NCBI GenBank assembly: GCA_003427395.1
Contig: BFEA01000037.1
Coordinates: 345,847 to 409,846 of the forward strand
Length of the DNA: 64,000 nt
DNA from: Chara braunii
Taxonomy: Eukaryota; Streptophyta; Charophyceae; Charales; Characeae
Direction: 5' to 3'
Shown: positions 52,602-63,910 of the stretch, one piece after another
Layout: every line of letters starts with the position of its first letter
Position numbering within the stretch: position 1 is the first letter of the stretch
Translations under genes and position numbers: made by a program
Notes under the pieces: generated by a model
What the model was told of the DNA's origin: nothing
Databases searched by the model: none
The model's input: the letters and a program-made list of their open reading frames with translations, nothing else

Positions 52602-53089
52602 GATATAAATGATGAGAGTTTAGAGGAACGAGTGATGACGCGTAACCGGTGCTGGCCATGCCTATCTATTTGTACTTCCTGAGACTATTATGAGTTCTCC
52701 ATCTTCCCTCACTTGCCTTTGTCATTGCTCAAGTCAGTCAGTCTTGCATCGTCCACATTGCCTTTGCTTTATGATTATGTTCTCTGATGATCGTGTCAGA
52801 ATTCTCAAAAGTGGTAAAATTGAGAAAATTGATACATGCATGACACACCAAAATTTCATGATTATTACTTGCATAATCTTTACTGTTTCGAATCAAAATA
52901 AAAGATTCCTAAGATCAGGGTCTGGCCAAGACCGCAATTGAAAGGTCTCGCTCGAAGTCGAACGCACACAACAGGAAGGGATTTGCTTTATTTAATTTAA
53001 TTTATTTATCGCACACAAGCATAAAAATCCTGCGTGACAACCTGTTGGCTTTTTGGTCGCCAAGAGAGGTCTGACTAGAAAAAGTGTGA
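52602..53089 (+). repeat. 3' tail of the unknown ORF family (copy 2)
   Basis: Colinear with 1681-2135. Contains TTGATACATGCATGACACAC, CGAATCAAAATAAAAGATTC and GAACGCACACAACAGGAAGG. Confidence 0.82.
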
Positions 53090-53126
53090 CACCGGGTACC
53101 TCCGAAGAAGTATAAATACAGAGGCA
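53090..53126 (+). repeat. Short L1 LTR fragment
   Basis: CCGGGTACCTCCGAAGAAGT then ATAAATACAGAGGCA matches the L1 LTR promoter region at 38266-38300. It joins two copies of the ORF-family tail. Confidence 0.75.
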
Positions 53127-53426
53127 ATGATCGTGTTAAAATTCTCAAAATTAGTAAAATTGAAAAAATTGATACATGCATAACACACCAAAATTTCATG
53201 ATTATTACTTGTATAATCCTTACTGTTTCGAATCAAAATAAAAGATTCCTAAGATCGGGGTCCGGCCAAGACCGCAATTGAAAGGTCTCGCTCAAAGCCG
53301 AACGCACACAACAGGAAGGGATTTGCTTTATTTAACTTATTTTATTTATCGCACACAAACATAAAAATCATGCGTGACAGCCTGTTGGCTTTCTGGTCGC
53401 CAAGAGAGGCTTGACTAGAAAAAGTG
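53127..53426 (+). repeat. Duplicated 3' tail of the unknown ORF family
   Basis: A direct repeat of 52791-53089 at a spacing of about 336 bp, with only scattered differences. Together with the L1 fragments on both sides, the unit [tail + L1 piece] is present twice. Confidence 0.85.
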
Positions 53427-53949
53427 TGACACCGGGTACCTCCGAAGAAGTATAAGTACAAAGGCAACGTCCAGCCATTCATTCATTCGCCTGTGAGTCC
53501 TGCATAAGAGTTGGCTTGGTATCTTGTGCGTGGAGGTCTACAGGTGCCTGGATATGAAGTGTGCGGTGAGGAAGACAGCGGCCATAGCTGGCTAGTGAGG
53601 AAGATAGCGGCCATAGTTGGCTAGTGAGGAAGACACTGGCGGCCATAGCTAGGAGGAGGAGGATGGCGGCGGCCATAGCTGCCCAGCGGCTGACACAAAT
53701 GGAGTGTAGAGAGTGTGTGTGCCTGTGTTGCGTGGACATTCATGGTAGATCCTCGTACATGCATGCATGAGGGAGAGTGAGGCTGGTGGTGGAGACAATG
53801 TTCGGCGGCCATAACCGCAAGTTGTACAATTGTCTTGAATAGAGTTTTAAGTGCAAGTTCGTTGTTGATTTTGAGTTGACGAGTTTGGTTTTGCCATCAG
53901 TTCTCGTGTATGCATGTTGTACGCAAGTCTGAAGTGCGAGTCTGATTGC
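53427..53949 (+). mobile_element. 3' part of an L1 LTR
   Basis: Matches 38266-38546: TACCTCCGAAGAAGTATAAG, GTGTAGAGAGTGTGTG, GATCCTCGTACATGC, GGCCATAACCGCAAGTTGTA and TGAAGTGCGAGTCTGATTGC. An extra segment (about 53475-53695) holds three GGCCATAGCTGGCTAGTGAG-like units. No primer site or internal region follows. Confidence 0.82.
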
Positions 53950-54242
53950 AAATAACACAAATTCGAAATAAAACATGACCACCTCAGATCGAACTCGATA
54001 AACAAAAATATTGTATTGAACCGCCAACTGGGAGTTGGCTCCAACAATAACCTCAATGCAGCCAACAAGGTAATCAGACTGCCTCTGTTTTAACTTGATG
54101 AGACACGTTGTCAAAGTCATCCATTTTACCCTACCGCCGACATAAGATTAGGTACGCACACACCCGTCTCCATACGTTTGTCTTCTCTTGATGTCAAGCT
54201 GCTTTGACGATGATTTTTGATCAGGTGCATTGCACCCTCTAG
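53950..54242 (+). repeat. HX variable middle, copy D
   Basis: Matches 16396-16737 of copy B (CCGCCAACTGGGAGTTGGCT, AACTTGATGAGACACG, TACCGCCGACATAAGATTAG). The 5' block is missing; the L1 fragment abuts instead. Confidence 0.75.
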
Positions 54243-54990
54243 GAAGTGGTCTGGGTACTCCTCGCTCGAGCACAAGACTGGGATCTCAAAAGGCGGGATG
54301 TCTCCACCGAATCAACAAAGTACCCCTCCGTAGAACGGTCCACTATAGGTCAATAACTCGGCCGGCTCCTAAAGCAACGAACCCCCGCCCCTGATACTTC
54401 ACGGAAAGAGAGAATACGTCCACCACGAGTAGATTTTAGTTGTTATCATTTTCCCTAAGGTCAACGTAACTTAGACGAAAAAGAGTCAGAGGAATTAGAG
54501 AATGAGAACCAGTTGAACATGTATAGATAGACGAGGTCATTCGGGATAGAACGGATGGACCTCATGAAAGGCTAAATCAATTTAATGTTTTCTTATTTAT
54601 TCGAATCAAATTCTTTTATGGCACCCACTGGATTAACCCTTTTCAAAACACATATTTTTTACATTCAAGTGGGTGAGAGGTAGAACGAAGATAATCCTTT
54701 TTCCCTTTTCCCAAATAGGCATACATCAATTCTCCTTTGCAAGCATTCTTCTACCTACCTGCACTCAAAGCAAACAAAACGAATTTAAAACAAACCAATG
54801 GAACCCCACCTCCTAGTCAGACCTCACCTTTCATATGCATGACTCGCACACCCATTCCTCTACCTTTTCTTTTGAAGGTTCAAAACAAATAGGGTCAAGC
54901 AAAGTGTGGGTTAACACAGGTGTAAAGGGGAGTCTGAGTCATTCCATTGACCTCGAGTGAAGCTTGGATCGACTCACTCGAGAAAGCCAA
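54243..54990 (+). repeat. HX blocks 3 and 4, copy D
   Basis: Carries CTCGAGCACAAGACTGGGAT, TGTCTCCACCGAATCAACAA, GTCAAGCAAAGTGTGGGTTA and TTGACCTCGAGTGAAGC. No coding frame is supported. Confidence 0.85.
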
Positions 54991-56410
54991 GTAATGTTCC
55001 AACCAAATCGAAAAATAAATGTCGCTGAAGTCCCAAACATCCGGTAGCAACCTGGCGGTCGAAAGACAGTTTATCTCTCCCTCAACAACCCAAACAGGCA
55101 GGGGGGGCCACCAAAAGGACTTAAGTGAGGTAACCTCAAAAGGGCAGTCCCAAGGTAAATCCCACGTGGTCCCTATGTCCCAAATAGTCTCAACGCAGTC
55201 CCAACTGCACCACATCCTTCAAAGACACTCCCCTACCAACCGCAAGTCCACGCCGCTTCAAATCACCGCCTCTGCTTACAATAGTTAAGCCTACCGCCCA
55301 CGCCGACCGTAAATCGACTCCGATAATGCTCTCACGCAGTCCCATACAGACGCCTATCGCATCCGACGTCTCCAAAAGCGGACGACTTTGCACCGCATAT
55401 CCCCAAAGCATTTAATGCAGTTCTTTGGCGCAAGTACCGCAAATGCCACAAACTTTCCAACCGTACCACCGTTGCCACTTCGCCACACGGTCACCTCCGT
55501 TGTTCACCGGCACCATCGCTAAGCCACACACAAAAAAACAGTTCACTCGGCCACACAATTTTGGCAGCACCTCCCCTCAAAGCATTTCATATGTGCCGAA
55601 AATTTGTGCAGCATAATCCCCCTTCAGCATACCACTACTGTTGTGCCGCCCAACGGACAGCACCTCCCCAACGCCTGCCTCTCGCCGCACAACCTAACCC
55701 CCAACGCAGCCTACTAGCCGCAGCACCAACACAAGGGTTGGGCAGTGAGCTCCTAGCCTCTGGCTATGGCTGCCCTTCTCTCACTCTTCTTTTCCCACCA
55801 GACCTCCACCAGCAGCATTACCCCTCACAGTGTGATGGAGCTCAATCTGCACAAGTGACTATCATCACAGCCTCTACAACTGTGAGGCAAGTGTGGGAGC
55901 TGCTGGCTTTTATAGCCAGTTGAAGACTGTGGGCAACAGCTTGGCCTACAGTCAAAAATTTGTCGCTGGGCTGTGCCCTTGATCTTTACCCATGTTCAAG
56001 GGCCACAAACCTTGACGAACTCTTCCAATCCCAGAAGCATTTGGCCTTCTTCCTAGGCCACATGCTTTAGGGAATGACTGTACCCAGCCAATACTGCATG
56101 CAGCCTGTCCAAAAAACGAACATGCGCTTTCACACTCATCCCCACACACACCTACAAACTCACACTGACCACAACCGCCGCCACATACGTGGCCGTTTCC
56201 ATTCTTTTCCTCCCTTTTCCCTCTTCCTTTTTCCCTTTTCCCCCCCCCTTCCTAACCCCTTCTTTCTCCTCGTGAAGGGCTGCTCGTTGTTCAAAAACGA
56301 ACGAGCGTTCCCCCCCCTTTGGTCATTTCACAAAGTCGAACTACAGTCAAGCTCAGTAAGGTCTTCTTTCCCCACCCGTCCGTGCACCCGTACTTGGGCC
56401 CCAACAATGC
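54991..56410 (+). repeat. HX block 5 and hairpin array, copy D
   Basis: Block 5 runs to about 55760 with GGCAGCACCTCCCC motifs. The hairpin block follows, for example CTGGCTTTTATAGCCAG (about 55903-55919) and GCCCTTGAT/AAGGGC (about 55976-55998). It stops near 56410, short of where the hammerhead and U6 segments lie in copies A, B and E. Confidence 0.78.
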
Positions 56411-56431
56411 CATGGTGAGTATGTAGGTGGG

Positions 56432-57742
56432 GATGTGGCCGCAGTTGTGGCTAGGGTGAGTATGTAGGTGTGTGTGGGGATGAGTGTAACTGCGCCTGTT
56501 CGTTTTTTGGACAGGCTACGGTATTGGCTGGGAACAACCATTCCGTGAAGCATGTGGCCTAAGAAGAAGGTCAGATGCTTCTGGGATTGGAGGTCCGTGG
56601 TTCCCCTAGGGGATCATCAAGGTTTGTGGCCCTTGACAACGTGTAAAAATCAAGGGCCCAAGCCAGCTACAAATTTTTGATTGTAGGCCAAGTTGCTGCC
56701 CACAGTCTTCAACTGGTTGTAAAAGCCAACAACTCCCACACTTGCCTCACAATTGTTGAGGTTGTGATACTGCTCACTTGCACTTCAAGTGCAGATTGAG
56801 CTCCATCACACTATAAGGGGTAATGCTGCTGGTGTAGGTCTGCAGGGAGGAGTGAGAGGAGGGCAGAAGTAGCCAGAGGTTGTGATACTGCTCACTTGCA
56901 CTTCAAGTGACGATAAAAAATCATCGTCGAAGCCAGCTGGTAGGCTGCGTCAGGGGTTAATTTGTGCGGCGAGCGGCATGCGTCGGGGAGGTGCTGTCCG
57001 TTGGGTGTTGAAGGGGGATTATGCTGCAAGAATTTTTGGCGCAAATGAAATACTACAGGAGGTGCTGCCAAAATTGTGTGGCGGAGTGAAAGAGGTGGTA
57101 CGGTTGGAAAGTTGACGGAATTTGCGGTACTTGCGCTGAAGAATTGCATTAAATTTTTTTGGGATACACGGTGCAAAGTAGTCCACTTTTCCAGACGTCG
57201 GATGTGACAGGCGACAATATGGGGATGCGTGGGACCATTATCGAAGTCAATTTAAGGTCGGGGTGGACGGTTGGCATAGTTATTGCAAGCAGAGGCGGTG
57301 ATTTGAGTCGACGTGGACTTGCGGTTGGTAGGGGAGTGTCTTTGAAGGACGTGGTGCAGTTGGGACTGCGTTGAGACTATTCGAGACATAGGGACCACGT
57401 GGGACTTACCTTGGGACCGCCCTTCTTGAACCTCACTTAAGTCCTTTTTGTGGGCCCAATCTCTACCTGTTTAGGTTGTTAAGGGAGAGAACCGCCCTTT
57501 TTGAACCTCACTTAATTCCTTTTTTTGGGCCCAACCTCTGCCTGTTAGGTTATTGAGGTCCTTTTTGTGGGCCCAACCTCTGCCTATTTAGGTTGTCGAG
57601 GGAGAGAGAAACTATCTTTTGACGGCAAGGTTGTTGCCGGACGTTTGGGACTTCTTCGGCAATTATCTTTCTATTTGGTTGGAACATTACTTGACTTTCT
57701 CGAGTGAGCCAATCCAAGCTTTACTCGAGGTCAGTTGAATGA
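56432..57742 (-). repeat. HX copy D' (inverted)
   Basis: Minus-orientation block 5 and part of the hairpin block. A segment ending GCTCACTTGCACTTCAAGTG is duplicated (56768 and 56890). A unit of about 65 bp with CTCACTTAA and GGGCCCAACCTCTGCCTGTT is repeated at 57419-57600. Open frames (56882-57115, 57159-57374) have no known product. Confidence 0.82.
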
Positions 57743-58949
57743 TGTCATGACCTGCCAAACACGGATTGAGACACACAACTGAGTTTTGCTCATGGAATGT
57801 ATGCCTTACTGAGTTTCACGCTTGCTGGTCTGCATGCTCGTCTGAGTGTTTGTCGGCTTGAGTGTGTGTGTGACCCGCAAGGGCACTTGGTTGTTCGAAA
57901 GGCATGAAGGGCCAGTATTTAACTTTGGCCGTAAAATTGAGAATTGTAGCGGGCGGGAAAAGAGGCCCGTCACACTTAGAACAGTGGAAAACACTCAAGT
58001 AGCGGGTAGGCCAGTACCACACAGGTAGATGTGTCGGAGTGCTCGAGGCCAAGCAGATGAAGACAAAAGTTGGCATTAGTTGTAAGCTAGGTCTAGGCAG
58101 GTACCTGTCCAACCAGTCCGAGTCTAGGGCTTGTACGGCCAATTTCAGAGTCTGCAATTATGTTTCCCTTTGAAAGCGAGGACGTACCGGTTGCTTGGAG
58201 GCCACGTGGCCTAGTAAGTCACTCGCCAAAAGGCAAGCAGGCCGCCATATCTCCAAGTCGAGCAAGGTGCTCCTCATTGTCGGTGTGCAAGTTCGGCGAC
58301 ACACTGATTGGAGCGCCGGCTGGAGCAGCGCTAGCTTGAAGCAGCGCTGTTGGGGAAGGAGCAATGACAAGAGGAGGAAGACGACCCGGACTAGGAAGGG
58401 GGAGCGCCAAAGGCACGTACCTGGCTATGGTGGTTGACATCTTCATCACCTCGGTGGGCGTTCCAACAAGAAGGCCCCAGCGGGTGTAGAGCTACACCAA
58501 GAAGCTTCGAAGGTCAAGCATGGTGGCCTGAGCTAAAGCAGCCACAACTGCTTGATTTGGCTTATGCACATCAGGGCAAGGCCGTAGCTGTCTGCCATAG
58601 CCTAGGCCTTCGAGAAGAGGAAGGAGGAGGGTGCCATGGCTATGGTGGACCTCATGTGATGCCTGCAATAGCAGAGGGATTCAAACATTGATTCTGGTTC
58701 AGCCACTCAACATTATTATTATTAGTATTTCTTAATTTGAATAAGTGGGCAGGAGATAATGAGAAGAGTGGTTGGCGAAAAAGAAGAGCATCATCATTGG
58801 TCTATGCTGGTGTACATCATCTTCTTCTTCTTTCTTTCTTCTTCTTCTTTCCCTCGTTCTCCTCTCAAGTTCATTCAGTTCTTTTTGCAATTGGACGACA
58901 TTGTACTTTCTGATGAATGTGTACTTCGAAATTGGGCAGGATCATAACA
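57743..58949 (+). mobile_element. L2 LTR with primer site
   Basis: TGTCATGACC...GATCATAACA, 1207 bp, colinear with 28048-29125. It inserted in the inverted HX copy D'. It is followed by a primer site and about 70 bases of leader, then unrelated R1 sequence. It is therefore a 5' LTR whose internal region has been lost. Confidence 0.85.
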
Positions 58950-58962
58950 TTGGTATGAGAGC
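58950..58962 (+). promoter_or_regulatory. Primer-binding site of the L2 element
   Basis: TTGGTATGAGAGC, one mismatch from TGGTATCAGAGC, directly after the LTR end. Confidence 0.75.
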
Positions 58963-58999
58963 AAATTTTACTTGCTGGTGAGAGTTGACACATCCAGTC

Positions 59000-59048
59000 T
59001 AACCCTAACCCAAGTGGTTACAGCTAACCACTTAGGGGTAGGGTTGGT
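59000..59048. repeat. Long hairpin with telomere-like words
   Basis: CTAACCCTAACCC and AAGTGGTTA pair with TAACCACTT and AGGGGTAGGGTTGG across a CAGC loop, about 20 bp of stem with a few mismatches. It lies at the junction of the L2 leader and R1. Confidence 0.75.
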
Positions 59049-59049
59049 C

Positions 59050-59421
59050 CAAAGTGGGATGTGGGGCAGCATGGATTAGGGAAGTTGCCCTCACTTGGTT
59101 GGGTCATGTTGGGTCGATGTTGAACTTGCCCAGGTTGATTGAGAGTGAGCTTGTGGTGGCGAGACACATCAAGAAGACTTCATACGACAATTTGAGAGAC
59201 GCGACAGTGAGAGGCCCTGGCACCTGGAATCAGACCTAAGGGAGACACTTGGTGACTTAAGGGCCTCCCTCAAGTAGCCGATCTTGAGGGAGGTAGCCAT
59301 TTTGCATCTACGAACTGCAATTTGCTACTTTGTTCTTCAGCATCAACGAGGGATCCGACGTTGCACTTTGGTGTTGGAGTCGGACCTCCTACATGATAGG
59401 ACACTAGAGTAGAGGTAGCGG
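59050..59421 (+). repeat. Dispersed repeat R1 with the empty TTAA site
   Basis: Colinear with 2690-2872 plus 3914-4080. At 59257-59260 a single TTAA sits where the other copy has the 1033-bp transposon between two TTAAs. This copy never received the insertion, or lost it precisely. Confidence 0.9.
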
Positions 59422-60000
59422 TGTCGAGCGCATCGGCTCCCGTCTTTTTCCAAAGTGCGAGAGCCCTCTCGGCCATGTCACGCAGGAGTAAAACATAAAC
59501 AAACATGAGGCAACTTCGAACGATGTTTAGATAATCCCGCAAACCGCCGAGACGGACCCGGTTGCATTGCTCCTTTCGCTGCTCTAGCCGTTTGTGCCAG
59601 CTATACATCCCACGGTCCCCTACGACAGGATAGGTTTCCACGGGGCACTTCTTGCCTTCCCTGAGGGGTTGCCACCACCCTTTGGGGCGTATCCCTAACG
59701 AGCTATTGACCCACGTGCGAAAGCTTTTACATGGAATTGCAGAGGAAGGCCAGCCGAGGGCGTTTGCTTGTTCGTTGGAGTATAGGTGCGCTTGGTTAAC
59801 GCCAAGTGGACCTGAACGCTCTCCGTTCCCTAGGGCGCTGATCTTCTAGGTACGAAACGAACGTCGGTCGACTAGGAAGGTCAACCAGGCGTAAAACCCC
59901 AAAAATAATCCTAGGTACGAAACGAACGTCGGTCGACAAGGAAGGTCAACCAGGCGTGAAACCCCTAAAATAATCCTAGTCCCTTTATAACTCCCTGATC
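59422..60000 (+). repeat. HX family 5' block, copy E
   Basis: Starts GTGTCGAGCGCATCGGCTCC abruptly at the end of R1. Carries all 5' landmarks. The end segment CCTAGGTACGAAACGAACGT plus the following 55 bases is tandemly duplicated (about 59846-59965). Confidence 0.88.
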
Positions 60001-60666
60001 ACAAAATAAATAAAGTCAACACTTTTTGTCAATCACCCAAGATCGGTTTTTGACTTGATGAGATATTCTGCCAAAGTTATTTTTCCCAACCTATATGACC
60101 GAAGAGACGTTAATACCGCTGCTTCCGAGGCGGAGGCTCGATATTGACGAAAGATTAAGAAAGGACAACCTTACATTTGACTTATGGACTGGTCCATCAA
60201 CATACTTATTAAACCGTGTAAGGAATGACTTCTGCAAGTAGTTTAACTGATGCCATGCAAATCAACAAGTGATCTGGCTTCTGGCCGAAGTTTGAATTCT
60301 CGGTTTGACCACACCTCCGTACCATATGCGGCTTGCTTGGAGGAAGTATTATCTAGTAAATAAAAAATTTGCTGATCGCTTTGTCCTCCTGGGCAATAAT
60401 TACTTTTTTCCGTTCCTCGAATAATGAAGTATCCATCTTCATCACCAGGTTGCTCAAAATAAAACTGCAATCGTTAACGTTGCGCAAAGTGAACAATCAC
60501 CTTCATTACCGACCTCTGCTTACGGGCTGGAGCTTCTTATGTCTCCAACTTCTTATTCTAACGGTGGCACATAAGGTGACCACTTGCAAGGACATGGATT
60601 AACCCTCACGTAGCCCAGGACTCGACGAGGTTTGGCCCACATTGCGCCGTCACGCACTCATCCCTC
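60001..60666 (-). pseudogene. HX variable middle with unknown minus-strand ORF, copy E
   Basis: The minus-strand frame 60470-60243 (75 codons) reads FEQPGDEDGYFIIRGTEKSN, then GGQSDQQIFYLL, YGTEVWSNREFKLRPEARSL. The corresponding region of copy A (9545-9910) keeps several of these peptides but in broken frames. Compared with copy A, the 170-codon frame is missing here. It is probably one exon of a decayed gene. No domain is recognised. Confidence 0.4.
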
Positions 60667-61430
60667 TAGGAAGTGGTACGTGGATACTCCTTCCCCTCGC
60701 CCGAGCCTGAAGACCTGGTTCTCAAAGGTTGGGCCGTCACCACCGAGTCGGCGAAGTACCACCCCCGACAAATCGGGTCCACAAGTCGATAACAGGGCCG
60801 CCTCCGAAAACATACGAACCCCCGCCTTGGATGCTTCCTAAAGAGAAAGGGCGATCAAACCCAACGCGGACTGTCCATCTCGCTCTCCCGTACGACTAGG
60901 GAATTTAAACAAAAAGAAAACAGAGTATGATGGGGCTTAGAAAAAAGAGGTGGGTATTCAAGATAGAAAGGGTCTATCCTTAAGAAAAAAAATAAAATTT
61001 GTTTATCTACATTTACAAATTTTCTTTCATGGTACATGTTGACATTATATGTTTCAAAATACAAGTACATTTAACATGCAGACAAGCGAAAGGTGGAAGT
61101 AGGGCAATCCTTTCCCTTTTTCTCCAATAGGCAAAATCAATCTCCTTTTCAAGCATCCCTTTTTACTCACCTGCACAGATTGCGAAGCAAACAAACAAGT
61201 TCAAAGGAAACCAATGCAACCCCATATCCAAGTCAGACCTTCCCATTCACATGCACGACTCACACAACTTACTCTACCTTCTCTTTCGAACGTTCAAAAC
61301 AAACAGTGTCAAGCAAAGTGTGGGTTCACACAGCTGTGAAGGGAAATCTGAGTTAATCAACTGACCTTGAGTGAAGTTTGAATCGGCTCACTCAAGAAAG
61401 CCGAGTGATATCCCAAGTTTGAAAAGACGA
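60667..61430 (+). repeat. HX blocks 3 and 4, copy E
   Basis: Begins GGAAGTGGTACGTGGATACT, with CACCGAGTCGGCGAAGTACC, GTCGATAACAGGGCCG, GTCAAGCAAAGTGTGGGTTC and GACCTTGAGTGAAGTTTGAA. Confidence 0.85.
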
Positions 61431-62500
61431 TTGTCGTTGAAGTCCAAAGTATGTGGCTCACAACGCCCTTAGTTATGGCTGTTCCATTGAAAGACGGTCC
61501 GTGTCTAGAAGTTGGGCTCACCGAAGAGACCTAAGTGAGGTAACCTCAAAAGAGTATTTCCTCAAAATTAAGTCTCACGCAATCCCGGCGTCCCAATGGC
61601 ACCATGTACCTAAAGAATGGTCCCAAAACAAACCGCAGATCCGAGCCTCTTCCGATCACTGCATCTAACCCCCAAGTTCGTCCCACTTGGTCCCATAATG
61701 GTTCTTTGTAGTCCCACACTCTTGCCCGCTGCACTGGATGGTCCCAAACACCAACAACTCGGACCATAGATCCCCCTAAAAAATAACAGCGGTCCTCCGG
61801 TACCGAATGCCGCAAGCGTTAGCACCTCAATGGCCACACCACCAATACCACATCACCAAAATACTACCGCCGCCGTGCCGTACAAAAGGCACACCAATAC
61901 CACATCACCAAAATACTACCGCCCTCGTGCCGTACAAAAGGCAACACGAACCCACTGGCAGTGCTGTTGCCGACGTTACCAAAGAAAATGGCAGCATGTC
62001 CTCCTCAAAACAATTGTCGCCGAGCCAAGATTCCAGTAGCATAACCCTTGACGAACCCTTGCCGTTCACTATGAAAGTGGATAGCATCTCTCCCTCACCT
62101 CCTACGCAGATCACCTTCCACCCCAGCAGCACCTCCCCCTTGTATCGTGTAGCAGGCCCCACATCGATAGTCCAACAGTATCTCCCCCGTTGCGCCAAAA
62201 ACAATTGTCCTCGTATCGCAGTTTCGGCAACACCTTCCCTTAGGAAGGCAATGACGTCAACGTGGCAGTCCAGCAGCACCGTCCCTTTATAACGTCTAGC
62301 AGTCCCCGCGTCGATAGTCCGACAACATCTCCCCTGTTGCGCCCAAAACAATCGCCATCATATCGCAGTTTCGGCAGCACCTTCCCTTAGGAAGGCAATG
62401 ACATCAGCGTGGCAGTCCAGCAGCACCTTCTATTAGGAAGGCCTTGTCGTCGACGGGGCCGCACACCACCACTAAGACTATGGCTGCCGGCTATCTAGTT
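61431..62500 (+). repeat. HX block 5, copy E, with internal tandem repeats
   Basis: A unit of about 55 bp, CACCAATACCACATCACCAA followed by AATACTACCGCC and CGTGCCGTACAAAAGGCA, occurs twice (61845-61945). A longer unit with TATCGCAGTTTCGGCA, ACCTTCCCTTAGGAAGGCAA and CAGCGTGGCAGTCCAGCAGC occurs twice (about 62212-62430). CCTTCCCTTAGGAAGG is itself a hairpin. Frames here are artefacts. Confidence 0.8.
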
Positions 62501-63910
62501 TTACCATCTCCCTTCCAACAGACCTCCACTCATCCTTCTCATTCTCTCTCAACTCCAGATTCCAGCAGCCTCTCCCCTCGGCAGATGCAGCGTTTGCTTT
62601 CCAGCAAATGAGCAGCATCATTGCCTCACCAAGTTTAAGTCAGTTGGGGGCAGTGGGCTGCTTATATAGTTGAGAGAGGTGGTGGTAGCAACCTGAGCCC
62701 TCGGCCAAAAATTGAGCTCAGGCTGAGCCCTTGATCTCCAAGTGTAATCAAGGGCATCCACCTGCCCCACACAGTCCAAAAGACCAGGTCCATCCATTAG
62801 GAAAAGGACCTGGCTTCCTTTCTGACTTTAGTTCACCAAGGGGTGGCTGTATCCAGCCGCTCCCTTGTTGATGTGCTATTGCTGAGGCCTTGCCTCAGCA
62901 ATGCGTCTCCCCTTAGTCATGACCAGACTCAGAGCCAGCCCCCTGGCTGGTTTGCTGCACAAAGTGCAGAAAACCGCCTAAGAACCTGGCCCCGATAGTG
63001 GCCAGGTACACACACTTACCTTCTACTGCTTTTCAGCAGCCTCGTTTTCCCTCAGTAAGGGAAACACGAGCTAAAAGGAAAAATGAAAAACAAAAAACAA
63101 AAAAAAAACCCTCCTCGTTTCCTTGTGAGGACCAGCCCGTAGCTTAGCAGCGAATGGGCGGGGTCCTTTTACATAGTCGAACTAGAGTCAAGCTCAACAG
63201 GGTGTTTTACCCCCTGCCTCACACGCCCGTACCCAGGCGCCCACGGCGCCAGGTACAGGCGACGTTCTACAACTTGTTCACTAAGTGAACAGGCGCAGGG
63301 CCAAAGGGGCTGCACGGCTGGAGACTTACCTGTTGGCCGCTGCGCTTTCCACCATCGAAGCTGTTCGCCGCCAGGTAGGTTCTCCCTCTTGTTGTAGTAG
63401 TACTAGTAGTAGGGCCTATATCCATGTTTTGGCAGTAGATTCATTCGATTCCGCCCGTCCCTGTCAAAACAAAGTCAGCCCGTTCGTCAAAACAAACCGG
63501 CACTTTCGTAAAATCACGAACGAAAAAAAAAAACGTAATCCAAAGAAAAAAAAAAAAAATCTACCAAAGAAATATAACAACAAAATCTAAAACAAATATC
63601 AAAGAAGAAAATTTTAAGAAATTCTACCAAAAAAAAAAAAAAAGAACGAAAAAGAAAACAAACTACCTCGCTGCTAGAAAAACGGTCGCCCGTTTTCACG
63701 GGCGCTATCAAGTGCACTGGGGCTTGAAACGCCCTAGTCGCTTCTGAGGGCGCCATCCGTTGCCTCGTTCATAGTTAGTTGAACTTAGTTCTTAGTTTTT
63801 TTCTTGTTTTTTTTTCCCTTATTCGTTGGCATAGCCAACAGTCACTTCTCGTTTGTGGCACACAAATGAACTGCTGAAACATAGGCCTAAGTTAGAGTCC
63901 GAAGGGACTC
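62501..63910 (+). repeat. HX hairpin array, copy E
   Basis: Stem-loops include GCCCTTGAT/ATCAAGGGC (62727-62755), CCAGGTCC/GGACCTGG (62784-62813), ATTGCTGAGGC/GCCTCAGCAAT (62878-62902) and CTGCAC/GTGCAG (62955-62969). Others are ACCTGGCC/GGCCAGGT (about 62984-63007), TGTTCACT/AGTGAACA (about 63276-63292), GTTGGC/GCCAAC (63825-63839), TTTGTG/CACAAA (63852-63866) and GAGTCC/GGGACTC (63895-63910). The hammerhead core is absent. Only a CTGTCAAAACAAAG remnant at about 63461 lies before CCCGTTCGT. Confidence 0.82.

Larger units (their letters stand above)
54941..57742. repeat. Large inverted repeat, HX copies D and D'
   Basis: Arm 1 is about 54941-56185 and arm 2 about 56432-57742, facing each other across a spacer of about 245 bp. 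Arm 2, read on the minus strand, repeats arm 1's landmarks in the same order. These include GACCTCGAGT, GTCCCACGTGGTCCCTATGT, AATAGTCTCAACGCAGTCCC, AAAGACACTCCCCTACCAAC, TTTGGCAGCACCTCC, GCCCTTGAT and CATCCCCACACACACCTACA. Differences are scattered substitutions plus a local duplication in arm 2 (57419-57600). The outer end of arm 2 is cut by the L2 LTR at 57743. Confidence 0.88.
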
